This document shows positions 47,191-57,619 of a stretch of DNA of 64,000 nucleotides, piece after piece. The stretch is from NCBI GenBank assembly GCA_017625465.1, contig JAGAKS010000017.1, forward strand, positions 1 to 64,000, read 5' to 3'. Source of the DNA: Clostridia bacterium (GTDB lineage Bacteria > Bacillota > Clostridia > TANB77 > CAG-508). The notes beneath the pieces were generated by a model that was not told the origin of the DNA, did no database searches, and saw only the letters and a program-made list of their open reading frames with translations. Each line of letters opens with the position of its first letter. Position 1 is the first letter of the stretch. A program made the position numbers and the translations under genes.

Positions 47191-47666
47191 TTTGATGCAA
47201 AAAAATAATGAAGAAAAAATTAATAAAAGAATTTATCAACTGAAAAAATACTTATTAAAAATAGCAAGAAAAAATATAAGTAAAAAAGAAAAAAATTAAA
47301 AAAATAAATTGAAAATTAAATAGTAATAAAAAAATAAAATTAAAATAATTAAATATATAAAATATAAATATGAATATAAATAAAAAAATAATTTAAATAA
47401 ATAATATAAATTTATATTTAAAGAATTTATATTCATAAAAATATGATCAATTAAAAAATTTTAAATATAAAGAGAACTAAAATAAGAGCAAAAGAGAAAA
47501 AGAATATAAAAAAGTATCATAAAAAATATAGCAGAAGATAAATATATGAAAAAGATGTACAGAATTTTTTTGAAAGAAAGAGTTTAAAAATTAAAATAAG
47601 CAATATAATAATTTCAATAAAAATAGAATAAAAAGATGACAGAAAAATTATTAAAAAATAAAAATG

Positions 47667-48035
47667 AGGATTTTTTTGAAAAAAATCCTGTATAAATGTT
47701 ACATTAGATTTTGAAGATAAAATCTAAAAAGAAATTTGTCAAGAAAAAATATCCAAAAAGAAAGTAAAAAATCTAGAAAATGACTTTTCCAAAAAATGGT
47801 ACTTTTTTAGCAAGAGTAAAATAAAAAAATAAGCGGAATATCAAGGTTTAGAGAAATTTTATAAAAAGTTATATTCATTAACATAATAACATAACAAATT
47901 GAATTATTGAGAAGATTTTAATTTTTAGCAGATGAACATGAAATAGTATCGCAATAGAGCAGTCAAAAAATAAAAATTGTAAAATTTCATTTTAGTTAAA
48001 AAGACAAGCTTTTTATAACAAATTTATACAATGAA
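47667..48035 (+). repeat. Long degenerate direct repeat, copy 2 of 3
   Basis: The same modules in the same order as copy 1; core GCGGAATATCAAG at 47833, 844 bp from that of copy 1, with TTAACATAATAACATAAC after it. Confidence 0.7.
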
Positions 48036-48539
48036 TTTTGAATAAAAATAAAAACTAAAATTAAAAATTACTAATAAAAATTTTTATATAAAAAAGTAAA
48101 AACGACAATAAAATATATTAATAAAAAATGTTATAAAAAAATATAAATATTATAATAAAAATAAATTATAAAAAGATTATTGATTAAATATTCAAAAATT
48201 AATTTAATTGAAAAATATATATTTAAATTAATTAATAAATAATAAATAAAAAATTAAAATAATAAGTAAATAAAAAAACAAATAAATTATATATTTCTTT
48301 AATTTAATATACAGATTAGAAAAATTATTTTATAAATAGAGAAGAATAAAAAAATAATTTACAGAAAAACATTTTAAAATAAATTAAAAATGATAAATTT
48401 ATTAAAATATAAAATATATTTATTATATAAATATGTTTTAAAATATGAATTAAGATAAAATAGAAAGATAAAAATAATTATAAATAAAATTGACTAGATA
48501 AGAGATAAAAAAATAATTAAAAATAAAAATCTATAAAAA

Positions 48540-48870
48540 TTTTTGAAATTTTTTGAGATAAATGTTACAACAAATTTTAGCATCCAAATTTAAAAAAGTT
48601 TTTTCGGGAGGTTAGATGGCAAATTTTGAAATAAAAATTGGAAAAAGAACTTTTCTAAAAGATGGCACTTTTTTCATAATAATAAACAAGAAAAACAAGC
48701 GGAATATCAAGGTTTGGAGAAATTTAGAAAAAAACGCAAAAGATTAACATAAAAACATAACAAAGCAAATTATATGCAAAATTTGGTGTTTTAATAAATT
48801 TCACCGTTGATGAAGCAGAATGAGATGTGAAAAATTAGAAATTTGTAAAAAAACATTTTTGGCAAAAAAG
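48540..48870 (+). repeat. Long degenerate direct repeat, copy 3 of 3
   Basis: The same modules; core GCGGAATATCAAG at 48699, 866 bp from copy 2. It ends just before the parS-like site. A short frame over the core (ending KRKRLT) exists only in this copy. Confidence 0.7.
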
Positions 48871-48884
48871 CAATATAATAAGAT

Positions 48885-48900
48885 TGTTTTTCGTGAAACA
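48885..48900. promoter_or_regulatory. parS-like ParB binding site
   Basis: TGTTTTTCGTGAAACA matches the consensus TGTTTCACGTGAAACA at 14 of 16 positions, with the right half-site perfect. It lies 12.9 kb from dnaA, in the range usual for parS. Confidence 0.6.
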
Positions 48901-48999
48901 TTTTTTTATTTATTCATTATAAATAAAAAAATTAAAAGAAATTTTTAAAATAAAAATATGTAAAAATAGAAAATAAAATAATAAATAATACAAATTTAA

Positions 49000-49032
49000 A
49001 AGCCTATTTAATTTTTCAATTAAATAGACTTT
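49000..49032 (-). terminator. Terminator of the dehydratase-activase gene
   Basis: CTATTTAATT and AATTAAATAG pair around a short A/T loop; on the minus strand GGCTTTT follows. Confidence 0.65.
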
Positions 49033-49036
49033 CATT

Positions 49037-52000
49037 TTATTTTTTAATTTTAGTTAAATTATTTTCATTAACTAAATTTTCAATTTCAATTGCTTTTTTA
49101 GAATTATTTTTTCTTTTTAAATTATCTTTAGCAACTGTAGTTAATAATTTAATTCTATTTGTTTGATTTGTTTCACTTGCTCCTGGATCATAATCAATAG
49201 GAGAAATATTTGCAAATGGGTATTTTTCTCTAATTGATTTTATAACACCTTTACCAACAACGTGGTTAGGAAGGCAGGCAAATGGTTGAACACATACTAT
49301 GTTAGGAATATCATTTTCTATATATTCAATCATTTCAGCAGTTAAAAACCAGCCTTCACCAGTTTGATTACCACTTGATAAAATTGAATTAACAGAATGT
49401 TCTAAGTGTTTAATATCAGAAGGAAGTAAATATTCTTTTTTAGAATTTGATAATGCTATTTTGCTATCTTTTTCTAAAATTTCAATTAAATCAATTACTA
49501 TTTTATAAATACCAGCTTTGTTAGTATCTTGGTGAAGCAACTGACTATTAGTTACTTTATTCATAGCAACGTATTTAATAAATCCCATAAAGTCTGGAGC
49601 AATAACTTCAGCACCCTCTTGTTCAAGTACATCTACAACAAAATTATTTCCAAATGGGTGATATTTGATAAGAATTTCGCCAACAATTCCAACTTTTGGT
49701 TTAACAGTAGTAGTGTCTAAAGGAATTTTTTCAAAATCTCTAACCATCTCATAAATGCTTTGCTTAAACTCGTAGACATTAGATTTTTTAGTTAATTTTT
49801 TACATTTTTCAAGCCATTTATCAAATAATGCTTTTGTTTCTCCTTTATGTATTTCATTAGCCCTATTTTTATATAATAATTTTTGTAGTAAATCACCATA
49901 TATAATAGCTTTTAAAAGTTTTTCAATCATTTTTGGAGTGATTTTAAAACCACTAGATTTCTCAAGCCCCACAAAGTTAAAAGATATAACAGGTACTTGT
50001 GGAAATCCAGCATCTTTTAATGCTTTTCTAATAAAACCAATATAGTTTGTAGCTCTACAACCACCACCAGTTTGTGACATTACTAAAGCAGTTTTGTTTA
50101 CATCATATTTTCCAGATTCTAGTGCTTCTATCATTTGTCCTGTAGTTAAAATAGAAGGATAGCAAGCATCATTATTTACATATTTTAATCCTGTTTCAAC
50201 GGTTTTCTCGCTACACTCACGTAATAATTGGACATTATATCCTAAAGACTGCAAAGCGGAAGTAAGTAGTTCAAAATGTATTGGAGCCATTTGAGGACAT
50301 AAAATAGTATAATCTTTTTTCATTTCTTTTGTAAAAGGAATTTTTGTAATACTATAATTTCCAAGATTTTTAATATCTTTAGGTGCTAATTCTTTCTTTA
50401 ATTTTATACGTTTATTCATGCTTGCAAGTAAAGAACGGATACGAATACGAATAGCGCCTAAATTATTTATCTCATCTATTTTTATAAGAGTGTACATATT
50501 ATCATAACTCTTTAAAATTTCTTCAACTTGGTCTGTAGTAACAGCATCAACTCCACAACCAAAAGAAGTAAGTTGTATCATTTCAAGTGCATCTGTTTTT
50601 CCAACAAAATCAGCAGCTGCATAAAGTCTTGAATGAAATACCCATTGATCTACAACACGAATAGGTCTTTTTATTTCTCCTAAATGGTAAATGCTATCTT
50701 CTGATAAAACACATAATCCAAGACTAGTAATTAAAGTATCTATACCATGGTTTATTTCTGGATCAATGTGATAAGGTCTACCAGCAAGAACAATACCACG
50801 AAGATTATTATCACTCATATATTTTAATATTTCTTGACCCTTATCTCTAATATCTTGTTTCGTTTTTTGATATTCTGTTTCTGCAGCTAATGCAGCTTCT
50901 TGTAATTCAGTTTTTGTAAAATTGAATTGTTTAAAACAATCAGCTGTATAAATAGACTTTACTAAGTTTTTAGTATCATCTATTGGTAAGAATGGATTCA
51001 TAAAGTTAATATCTTTTGCACCCAATTCTTCAACATTATTTCTTAAAACTTCTGAGTAAGAAATTACAATAGGACAATTATAATGATTGTCAGAACCTAA
51101 ATTTTCTTTTCTTGAATATGGTATACAAGGATAAAAAATATTTTTAACGCCTTGTTTTATTAAACTAATTATATGACCATGTGCAAGTTTCGCAGGGTAA
51201 CAAACAGACTCAGAAGGCATTGATTCAATACCTTTTTCATAAGTTTTTCTGTTACTTTTTTCGGATAAAATAACTCTAAAACCTAATTTTGTGAAGAAAG
51301 TAAACCAAAACGGATAATCTTCATACATATTTAAAACTCTAGGAATTCCAATAGTTCCACGTTTTGCTTCTTTTTCAGAAAGAGGTTCATAGTTAAATAA
51401 TCTTTCATATTTATATTTGTACATGTTAGGTAAGTCTTTGTTTTCGTTAGAATTACCTGCACCTTTTTCACATCGATTACCTGATATGAATTTTTTGCCA
51501 TTAGCAAAGCTATTTATAGTAAGTAAGCAGTGATTTTCACAACCTTGGCAACGTACATGAGTAATTTTTATATCTAATTTATCAAGCTCGTTTTCTTTTA
51601 AAATAGTAGAATAATATTCCATATCTAAGTTAGCATTGTATTGTTCTTTTGAAAGTAAAGCTACACCATAAGCTCCCATAAGACCAGAAATATTAGGTCT
51701 AACAACATTTCTTCCAACGATGAGTTCAAAAGCTCTTAAAACAGCATCATTGTAGAAAGTTCCACCTTGAACTACAATGTTTTTTCCAAGTGATTTTACA
51801 TCACGAATTTTCATAACTTTTTGTATTGCATTTTTTATAATTGAATATGAAAGTCCAGCAGAAATATCACCTACTGAAAAACCTTCTTTTTGAGCTTGTT
51901 TTATTTTAGAGTTCATAAATACTGTACATCTAGAACCTAAATCTACGGGCTTTTTAGCGACAATAGCTTCCTTAACAAATTCTTCAATTGGTAGACCTAA

Positions 52001-53377
52001 ACTTTTAGCAAAAGTTTCTAAGAAAGAACCGCAACCAGAAGAACAAGCTTCGTTAAGCATGATATTATCGATAGTATCATTTTTTAATTTTATGTATTTC
52101 ATATCTTGACCGCCAATGTCTATAATGCTAGTTACATTTGGCTGAAATTGTTTTGCAGCAGTATAATGTGCAATAGTTTCAATTTCATTTAAGTCAACAT
52201 TTAATGCAGTTTGAATAAGTTTTTCACCATAGCCAGTTACACCACTAAAACGAAGTTTAGCAGTTTTTGGTAAAACTTTATATAATTTTTTTAGCATAGA
52301 AATAACACTTTTTAAAGGATTTCCGCCATTGTTATTATATAAAGAATAAAGGATAGTACCTTCATTATCTATTAAAACTAATTTTGTTGTAGTAGAACCT
52401 GCGTCTATACCTAAAAAGCAGTCACCTGAAAAGTCTTTTAATTCTTTGGTTGGAACAGCATCTTTTGCATGTCTTTCTTTAAATTGTACATAATCTTGTT
52501 CAGTTTCAAAAAGTGCAGGTAAATGATTACTATCTGTATAATTAGACTTTTTAAAATTTTTAAGTTTTTCTTTTAAATCTTCATTAGAAAGAACATTACT
52601 TTCAAATGATTCTAACGCAGCACCTGTAGCAACAAATAAATGTGCATTTTCAGGTACTATAATTTGTTCATCTTTTAATTTTAAAGTTTCTATAAATCTA
52701 TTTCTAAGTTCTGGCAAGTAATTTAGTGGTCCACCCAAAAAAGCTACATTGCCTTTTATTGGTCTACCGCAAGCCAAACCACTAATTGTTTGATTAACAA
52801 CTGCTTGAAAAATTGAAGCAGATATATCTTCTTTTTTTGCACCTTCATTTAATAAAGGCTGTATGTCTGTTTTAGCAAAAACACCACAGCGAGAGGCAAT
52901 AGGATATATAGTAGTATGTGTTTTAGCAAGTTCATTCATTCCAGCAGTATCTGTGCTAAGTAAAGATGCCATTTGGTCTAAAAATGCACCAGTGCCTCCT
53001 GCGCAAGTTCCATTCATTCTTTGTTCTATGAATTTATCAAAATAAATAATTTTGGCATCTTCTCCGCCAAGCTCAATAACAACATCAGTTTGAGGTATAT
53101 ATTTTTCAACTGAATTTTTACAAGCTATTACTTCTTGGATAAAAGGAATTTCCAAATATTTTGCAATATCAATAGCTCCTGAACCAGTTAAAGCAACTGT
53201 GAAACTATAATTTGGAAAATCTTTTAAAAGTTTATTTAATATATCAAATAGTGTTTTTTTGGTATCTGAGAAATGTCTAGTGTAATTTGAAAAAACTAAT
53301 TGTTCATTTTCATCTAATACTACGATTTTTACTGTAGTTGATCCAACATCTAAACCAACATGTAATATTTTTTTCAT
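49037..53377 (-). CDS. Giant 2-hydroxyacyl-CoA dehydratase activase-like protein
   Basis: A 1446-residue protein joining two ASKHA ATPase domains (BadF/BcrA/HgdC type, about residues 4-260 and 322-575), a DUF2229 domain (about 675-890) and an HgdB/FldB-like dehydratase region (about 1000-1400). Each activase half has the first phosphate loop ([20 protein letters not shown]) and a Cys that can bind the [4Fe-4S] cluster ([20 protein letters not shown]). Activases of this type pass electrons to radical dehydratases at the cost of ATP. This large fusion is widespread in Clostridia but its substrate is unknown. The promoter has a 15-bp spacer and a hairpin lies in the leader. Confidence 0.88.
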   Translation of the reverse strand: MKKILHVGLDVGSTTVKIVVLDENEQLVFSNYTRHFSDTKKTLFDILNKLLKDFPNYSFTVALTGSGAIDIAKYLEIPFIQEVIACKNSVEKYIPQTDVVIELGGEDAKIIYFDKFIEQRMNGTCAGGTGAFLDQMASLLSTDTAGMNELAKTHTTIYPIASRCGVFAKTDIQPLLNEGAKKEDISASIFQAVVNQTISGLACGRPIKGNVAFLGGPLNYLPELRNRFIETLKLKDEQIIVPENAHLFVATGAALESFESNVLSNEDLKEKLKNFKKSNYTDSNHLPALFETEQDYVQFKERHAKDAVPTKELKDFSGDCFLGIDAGSTTTKLVLIDNEGTILYSLYNNNGGNPLKSVISMLKKLYKVLPKTAKLRFSGVTGYGEKLIQTALNVDLNEIETIAHYTAAKQFQPNVTSIIDIGGQDMKYIKLKNDTIDNIMLNEACSSGCGSFLETFAKSLGLPIEEFVKEAIVAKKPVDLGSRCTVFMNSKIKQAQKEGFSVGDISAGLSYSIIKNAIQKVMKIRDVKSLGKNIVVQGGTFYNDAVLRAFELIVGRNVVRPNISGLMGAYGVALLSKEQYNANLDMEYYSTILKENELDKLDIKITHVRCQGCENHCLLTINSFANGKKFISGNRCEKGAGNSNENKDLPNMYKYKYERLFNYEPLSEKEAKRGTIGIPRVLNMYEDYPFWFTFFTKLGFRVILSEKSNRKTYEKGIESMPSESVCYPAKLAHGHIISLIKQGVKNIFYPCIPYSRKENLGSDNHYNCPIVISYSEVLRNNVEELGAKDINFMNPFLPIDDTKNLVKSIYTADCFKQFNFTKTELQEAALAAETEYQKTKQDIRDKGQEILKYMSDNNLRGIVLAGRPYHIDPEINHGIDTLITSLGLCVLSEDSIYHLGEIKRPIRVVDQWVFHSRLYAAADFVGKTDALEMIQLTSFGCGVDAVTTDQVEEILKSYDNMYTLIKIDEINNLGAIRIRIRSLLASMNKRIKLKKELAPKDIKNLGNYSITKIPFTKEMKKDYTILCPQMAPIHFELLTSALQSLGYNVQLLRECSEKTVETGLKYVNNDACYPSILTTGQMIEALESGKYDVNKTALVMSQTGGGCRATNYIGFIRKALKDAGFPQVPVISFNFVGLEKSSGFKITPKMIEKLLKAIIYGDLLQKLLYKNRANEIHKGETKALFDKWLEKCKKLTKKSNVYEFKQSIYEMVRDFEKIPLDTTTVKPKVGIVGEILIKYHPFGNNFVVDVLEQEGAEVIAPDFMGFIKYVAMNKVTNSQLLHQDTNKAGIYKIVIDLIEILEKDSKIALSNSKKEYLLPSDIKHLEHSVNSILSSGNQTGEGWFLTAEMIEYIENDIPNIVCVQPFACLPNHVVGKGVIKSIREKYPFANISPIDYDPGASETNQTNRIKLLTTVAKDNLKRKNNSKKAIEIENLVNENNLTKIKK

Positions 53378-53407
53378 ATAAACCTTCCTTTAATATGGGC
53401 AGTGATA

Positions 53408-53436
53408 TAAAAAAGCTTTAAACAAATAAAGCTTTT
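53408..53436 (-). promoter_or_regulatory. Leader hairpin with T-run before the dehydratase-activase gene
   Basis: AAAAGCTTTA and TAAAGCTTTT pair around 6 nt; TT ATAT follows on the minus strand. It lies between this gene's promoter and start, so it could act as an attenuator, or end upstream hemolysin III transcripts. Confidence 0.5.
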
Positions 53437-53447
53437 CCCCTCTTAAT

Positions 53448-53474
53448 ATTATAACATTTTTTAAAATTAGTCAA
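53448..53474 (-). promoter_or_regulatory. Promoter of the dehydratase-activase gene
   Basis: TTGACT (53474-53469), a short 15-bp spacer and perfect TATAAT (53453-53448). The stretch TTTAAAAxATGTTATAATAT is close to that of the promoter at 60559, also with a 15-bp spacer. Confidence 0.6.
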
Positions 53475-53485
53475 CTAATTTGTAG

Positions 53486-54149
53486 TTAATTAAACATTAA
53501 AATATAATGTAATATAAACCAATAATGGCAAATACTTCCAAGCATTACAAATACATGAAATAATTCATGAAAGCCCCAACCTTTAAATTTATTTTTAGGA
53601 ATTTTAAAAGCATATAAAATTCCACCAATAGTATAGAAAATGCCTCCAATTACTAGCCACCATAAAGAATAAAGTAAATCCGCATTTCTAAAAGCCATTA
53701 AAAGTGGGTAAATTGCAATAATTACAGTCCAACCCATAAAAAGATATATAGCTGTAGTAATTGCTCTAGGTGCTTTTATCCAAATTGCGCTTAGAATTGT
53801 ACCTAAAATAGCAAATCCCCATATAATACCAAAAATATTCCAACCCCAAGGGCCACGTAGAGGTACTAAACAAACAGGAGTGTAACTTGCTGCAATAAAA
53901 ATATATATCATAATATGATCAAATTTTCTAAATACTGAAACACCACGTTCATTAATATTTAACCAATGGTAAAGTGTACTAAATAAATATAAAAGTACTA
54001 ATGCAGAACCAAAGATTGAATAAGAAACAATGTGATATGCATTGCCCCAAATAGAAGCGAATACAATTAAAATTACAAGGCCGAACTACTGAAAGTCCAG
54101 CAGCGATGCAATGAGTAAGTCCGTTTAAAGGATCACGTAATTTTGCCAT
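53486..54149 (-). CDS. Hemolysin III/PAQR family membrane protein, read through one CGG +1 shift
   Basis: Seven-helix proteins of the hemolysin III (YqfA/TrhA, PAQR) family. Codons 1-22 (MAKLRDPLNGLTHCIAAGLSVV) are in one frame; codon 23 is CGG (54083-54081). Skipping its C gives GLVILIVFASIWGN and continues to the main frame, which has YLFSTLYHWL (family motif SxxYH), FRKFDHIMIYIFIAASYTPVC (family HxxI.ifIAgsYTP) and GFHELFHVFVMLGS (final HELFHVFV). The joined product is 220 residues, typical for the family. Without the shift the N-terminal helix and the SxxYH motif would be lost. AAAGG lies 11 nt before the ATG. Confidence 0.88.
54081..54083 (-). other. CGG +1 recoding site 4 (hemolysin III gene)
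   Basis: In-frame codon 23 is CGG, preceded by GTT. The zero frame loses all homology; skipping C gives GGC CTT GTA ATT, restoring the first membrane helix. Confidence 0.85.
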
Positions 54150-54182
54150 AATAAAAAACCTTTCTAAATAAAATATGTAGAT

Positions 54183-54211
54183 ATAATATAATATTTTTTT
54201 GAAAATGTCAA
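54183..54211 (-). promoter_or_regulatory. Promoter of the hemolysin III gene
   Basis: Perfect TTGACA (54211-54206), 17-bp spacer, TATTAT (54188-54183) on the minus strand. Confidence 0.75.
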
Positions 54212-54224
54212 CGAAAACACGTAA

Positions 54225-54243
54225 TCTAGTTATAAAAACTAGA
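54225..54243. promoter_or_regulatory. Inverted repeat in a divergent promoter region
   Basis: TCTAGTT and AACTAGA form a perfect 7-bp inverted repeat with a 5-bp centre, 14 bp upstream of the hemolysin III -35 box. It could be an operator; no regulator is evident. Confidence 0.35.
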
Positions 54244-54300
54244 TGAATGTTGTAATAATGTACTATTCAAGGAATATTATGGTACAAGGAGGTGGATTTT

Positions 54301-54837
54301 ATGCGCAAAAAGATTATAATTGCAGTAATAATTTTATTAGCAATAGCCTTAGGAGTTTTTATTTATTTTAATGTGGGGATAGAAACAGAATATACACCAG
54401 AAACAGAAATTGATGAACAAGAATGTAGAAATACCGTAGTTAGTTTATACTTTCAAAATAAGCAAACTAAAGAATTACAAATAGAGACAAGATTAATTGA
54501 TAGCAAAGAATTATTAGATAATCCTTATAATAAATTAATAAATTTATTACTAGAAGGAACGAGCTTAGAAACATTAGAAAGCACAATTCCAAAGGAAACT
54601 AAGCTTATTGGTACACTTTTAGAAAATGACTGTTTAATGATTAATTTGTCTAAGGAATTTATTGAAAACCAAACAGGAGATGTAATAGCAAAAACTAATG
54701 CAATATATTCAATAGTAAATACAGTGACAGAATTAAAAGAAGTTTCTTCAGTTAATTTATTAATTGAAGGCGAAGCAAGTAAAGGTTTTGAAGCAGATGG
54801 CATTAAATTTGATAATGTATTTGTAAGAACTAAATAA
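54301..54837 (+). CDS. GerMN-domain protein
   Basis: A 178-residue protein with an N-terminal membrane helix (about 5-24) and one GerMN domain (about 45-175; VSLYFQNKQTKEL, NLLLEGTSLETL, NLSKEFIENQTGD, SVNLLIEG), the module of spore germination protein GerM. The start is at 54301, 6 nt after GGAGGTG. A germination or spore-envelope role is inferred from the domain, which also occurs in non-sporulation proteins. It is divergent from the hemolysin III gene and precedes two methyltransferases. Confidence 0.8.
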   Translation: MRKKIIIAVIILLAIALGVFIYFNVGIETEYTPETEIDEQECRNTVVSLYFQNKQTKELQIETRLIDSKELLDNPYNKLINLLLEGTSLETLESTIPKETKLIGTLLENDCLMINLSKEFIENQTGDVIAKTNAIYSIVNTVTELKEVSSVNLLIEGEASKGFEADGIKFDNVFVRTK

Positions 54838-54885
54838 ATGTGTTATAATAACAGCTAGAAAAATATAGAATTAGAAGGATTTTAT

Positions 54886-55623
54886 ATGGAATTAAAAGAA
54901 AATGAAAGAATTGATGATTTAGAATTTAAAGGATTAAAAATAATTCAAGATAGTACAGGATTTTGTTTTGGCATAGATAGTGTATTACTGTCTGATTATG
55001 CCAAAAACATTAAATCTGGTTCAGAAATTGTTGATATTGGAACTGGTACAGGAATTATAGGTATTTTATTAACGGGCAAAACAGAAAATACACATATTAC
55101 AGGAATTGAAATTCAAGCAGAAGTAGCACAAATGGCTGAAAGAAGTATAAAATTAAATAATCTTGAAGATAGATTTTGCATAAAAAATATAAATATAAAA
55201 GATGTTTTTAGTGAAATTAAACCTAATGCAATAGATGCAATTGTTACAAATCCGCCATATATGAGAGAAAATACTGGTGCTAAAAATCTTGAAAAAAAGA
55301 AGCTTATTTCAAGGTGTGAGGTAGAATGTACCTTAGAAGATGTAATACAAATTAGTTATAAACTTTTAAAAAGTAAAGGTGAATTTTATATGGTGCATAG
55401 AGCAGAACGCATTGTAGATATTTTATATAATTTACGCAAATATAAACTAGAGCCTAAAAATATAAGGTTTGTGCATTCTAAAGCAGAAAAAGAACCGAAT
55501 TTAGTTTTAATCAAATGTGTTAAAGATGCTGGAAACTCTTTAACAATAGATAAGCCATTAGTAGTATATAATGAAAAAGGCGAATATACAGAAGAAATTT
55601 TAGAAATATATAATAAAAAATAA
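54886..55623 (+). CDS. trmN6: tRNA1(Val) adenine-37 N6-methyltransferase-like protein
   Basis: A 245-residue SAM-dependent methyltransferase of the TrmN6/YabB family. It shows FGIDSVLLSDYA, the SAM motif VDIGTGTGIIGILL (about 49), IEIQAEVAQMA and the catalytic NPPYM of N6-adenine enzymes. AGAAGGA precedes the start. The order yabB-rsmI is the usual one in Firmicutes and the rsmI gene follows 9 nt downstream. Confidence 0.92.
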   Translation: MELKENERIDDLEFKGLKIIQDSTGFCFGIDSVLLSDYAKNIKSGSEIVDIGTGTGIIGILLTGKTENTHITGIEIQAEVAQMAERSIKLNNLEDRFCIKNINIKDVFSEIKPNAIDAIVTNPPYMRENTGAKNLEKKKLISRCEVECTLEDVIQISYKLLKSKGEFYMVHRAERIVDILYNLRKYKLEPKNIRFVHSKAEKEPNLVLIKCVKDAGNSLTIDKPLVVYNEKGEYTEEILEIYNKK

Positions 55624-55632
55624 GGAGCAAAT

Positions 55633-56466
55633 ATGTCAGGAAAATTATATTTAGTAGCAACTCCAATAGGAAATTTAGAAGATATTACATTAAGAGCATT
55701 AAAAGTTTTGAAAGAGGTTGATTTAATTGCAGCCGAAGATACTAGACATACTTTGGGTTTATTAAATCACTTTGAAATTTCTAAGCCACTTATAAGTTAT
55801 TATAAACAAAATGAAAAAGTAAAAAGTGAGATATTAATTGAAAAGTTAAATGCAGGACAAAATATTGCAGTGGTTTCAGATGCTGGAACGCCTGGAATAT
55901 CAGATCCGGGAGAAGAAATTGTTAAAGTTGCAATTGAAAATAATATAGAAATAGTACCAATACCAGGAGCATGTGCTTTTGTAAATGCATTAATTGCTTC
56001 AGGAATGAGTTCTAAGGAATTTGAATTTATAGGATTTTTATCTGCAAATAAAAAGGAACGAAAAGATAAACTAGAGGAAGTAAAATTTGAAACCAAAACG
56101 TTAATTTTTTATGAAGCACCACATAAATTGAAAACTACATTAGAAAGTATGTTAGAAGTTTTAGGAGATAGAAAAATAGTATTAGCAAGAGAGCTTACAA
56201 AAATACATGAAGAATTTATAAGAGGTAACATATCCACAATATTAGAACAAATTGTGGATATCAAAGGTGAATTTGTAATTATTGTTGAAGGAAATTCTAT
56301 TTCAAAAAAAGATGTAGAATTAGATAATTTGAACGAAAAAAGTTTAGAAGACCATTATAAGTTTTATGAAAATCAAGGTTTTGATAAAAAAGAAATTATT
56401 AAAAAAATAGCAAAAGATAGAAATACTAATAAGAATGAAATATATCAATATTTTTTGAATAAATAA
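55633..56466 (+). CDS. rsmI: 16S rRNA (cytidine-1402-2'-O)-methyltransferase RsmI
   Basis: A 277-residue enzyme of the tetrapyrrole-methylase fold. It begins MSGKLYLVATPIGNLEDITLRAL and has AAEDTRHTLGLLNH, VVSDAGTPGISDPGEE, PIPGACAFVNALIASG and FYEAPHKLKTTL, all family blocks in order. AAGGAGC lies before the ATG. It is likely cotranscribed with trmN6. Confidence 0.97.
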   Translation: MSGKLYLVATPIGNLEDITLRALKVLKEVDLIAAEDTRHTLGLLNHFEISKPLISYYKQNEKVKSEILIEKLNAGQNIAVVSDAGTPGISDPGEEIVKVAIENNIEIVPIPGACAFVNALIASGMSSKEFEFIGFLSANKKERKDKLEEVKFETKTLIFYEAPHKLKTTLESMLEVLGDRKIVLARELTKIHEEFIRGNISTILEQIVDIKGEFVIIVEGNSISKKDVELDNLNEKSLEDHYKFYENQGFDKKEIIKKIAKDRNTNKNEIYQYFLNK

Positions 56467-56502
56467 ATTTGAAACATCATATTATTTAGCGAGGGGAAAG
56501 TA

Positions 56503-57084
56503 ATGCTAAATAAAATATGGTGTTTTTTTATTCTAATATCAATTGCTTTTGGGATAGGTAGCGGAAACATTGAAGCAGTTAATAATTCTGTTTTTACCAG
56601 TATAGAAAGCACAATGACTTTGATTATAAAAATGATGGGAGGAATGTGCTTTTGGAGTGGAATTATGGAAATTGCAAAACATACTTCATTAGAAGAAAAG
56701 TTAAAAAAACTTATAAGGCCATTAAATAATTTTATTTTTTCTAAATTAGATAAAAATTCATTAGCCTATGAAAATATTACTATGAATATGGCAACAAATA
56801 TGTTAGGATTAGGCAATGCTGCGACACCGCTTGGCTTAAAAGCGGTGGAAGAATTAGAAAAAATTAATAAAAGTCCTGACAAATTATCTGATGAAGAAAT
56901 AATGTTTATAGCTATAAATACTGCATCTTTGGAAATTATGCCAACAAGCATAATAACCATAAGAAGTAGTTTAGGTTCGACTTCTCCAGGAAGTATTATT
57001 CTAGGTGTATGGTTTTCTAGTATAATTGCATTTATATCAATTATAGTGGTTACAAAAATTTACTTAAAATTAAGGAGAGTTTAA
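56503..57084 (+). CDS. spmA: Spore maturation protein A
   Basis: A 193-residue membrane protein with about five helices. It belongs to the nucleoside-recognition (Gate) domain family and has the SpmA features MLNKIWCFFILISIAFGI, MGGMCFWSGIMEIA, NMATNMLGLGNAATPLGLKAVEEL and the NTASLEIMPTSIITIRSSLGS block. In Bacillus it acts in dehydration of the spore core with SpmB. It precedes spmB by 3 nt. GAGGGG lies upstream of the ATG. Confidence 0.95.
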   Translation: MLNKIWCFFILISIAFGIGSGNIEAVNNSVFTSIESTMTLIIKMMGGMCFWSGIMEIAKHTSLEEKLKKLIRPLNNFIFSKLDKNSLAYENITMNMATNMLGLGNAATPLGLKAVEELEKINKSPDKLSDEEIMFIAINTASLEIMPTSIITIRSSLGSTSPGSIILGVWFSSIIAFISIIVVTKIYLKLRRV

Positions 57085-57087
57085 AAT

Positions 57088-57619
57088 TTGAAAATAATAA
57101 ACTTTATAGGTAATTCCTCAGCTATAATCATTATAGGTACAATTGTAATATTTGGTATATTAGAAAAGAAAAATGTTTTTGCACTATTTATAGAAGGAGT
57201 AAAATCTGGAGAAAAATTGATATTAGAACTTTTCCCAACATTAATTGGTTTGTTTGTTGCGGTACGGAATGTTAAATAGTTCTGGAATTATAGATTTTGT
57301 AAGTGAAAAAATTTATTTAATTTTTAAAAATATTATAGTTTTTAAAGAAATAGTTCCACTTGCAGTATTACGACCAATTTCGGGTAGTACAGCAATGGCT
57401 ATTGGAATAGAAATCATGAAAAAGGTAGGAGTAGATTCAGAAATAGGTAAGGTGGCTGCATGTATTATGGGGGCAAGCGAAACTACAATATATGTAATAG
57501 CTGTATATGGTTCTAAATTAAAAAATAAAAATATAAAACCTGCCATGTTTATTGGACTTTTGGCAGATTTTATTTGTATTATTTCTTGTATAGTTGCTTT
57601 AAAAATAGGAATTATATAG
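57088..57619 (+). CDS. spmB: Spore maturation protein B, read through one CGG +1 shift
   Basis: The partner of SpmA, also a Gate-domain membrane protein. The start is TTG at 57088, 9 nt after AAGGAGA. Codon 60 is CGG (57265-57267) in the zero frame, which stops three codons later. Skipping its C gives GLFVAV-GMLNSSGIIDF, the usual SpmB continuation. The joined protein is 176 residues, the normal length, and ends SCIVALKIGII. The later part has the family block RPISGSTAMAIGIEIM and GASETTIYVIAVYGSK. It overlaps the convergent walJ by 8 bp. Confidence 0.9.
57265..57267 (+). other. CGG +1 recoding site 5 (spmB)
   Basis: In-frame codon 60 is CGG, preceded by GTA. The zero frame stops at 57279. 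Skipping C gives GGA ATG TTA AAT, restoring the conserved GMLNSSG motif. Confidence 0.88.

Noticed and set aside
46664..49036. CRISPR array or coding genes in the repeat region
   Set aside because: Repeats are long, degenerate and about 850 bp apart, unlike CRISPR. Frames over the cores are interrupted by stops in copies 1 and 2.
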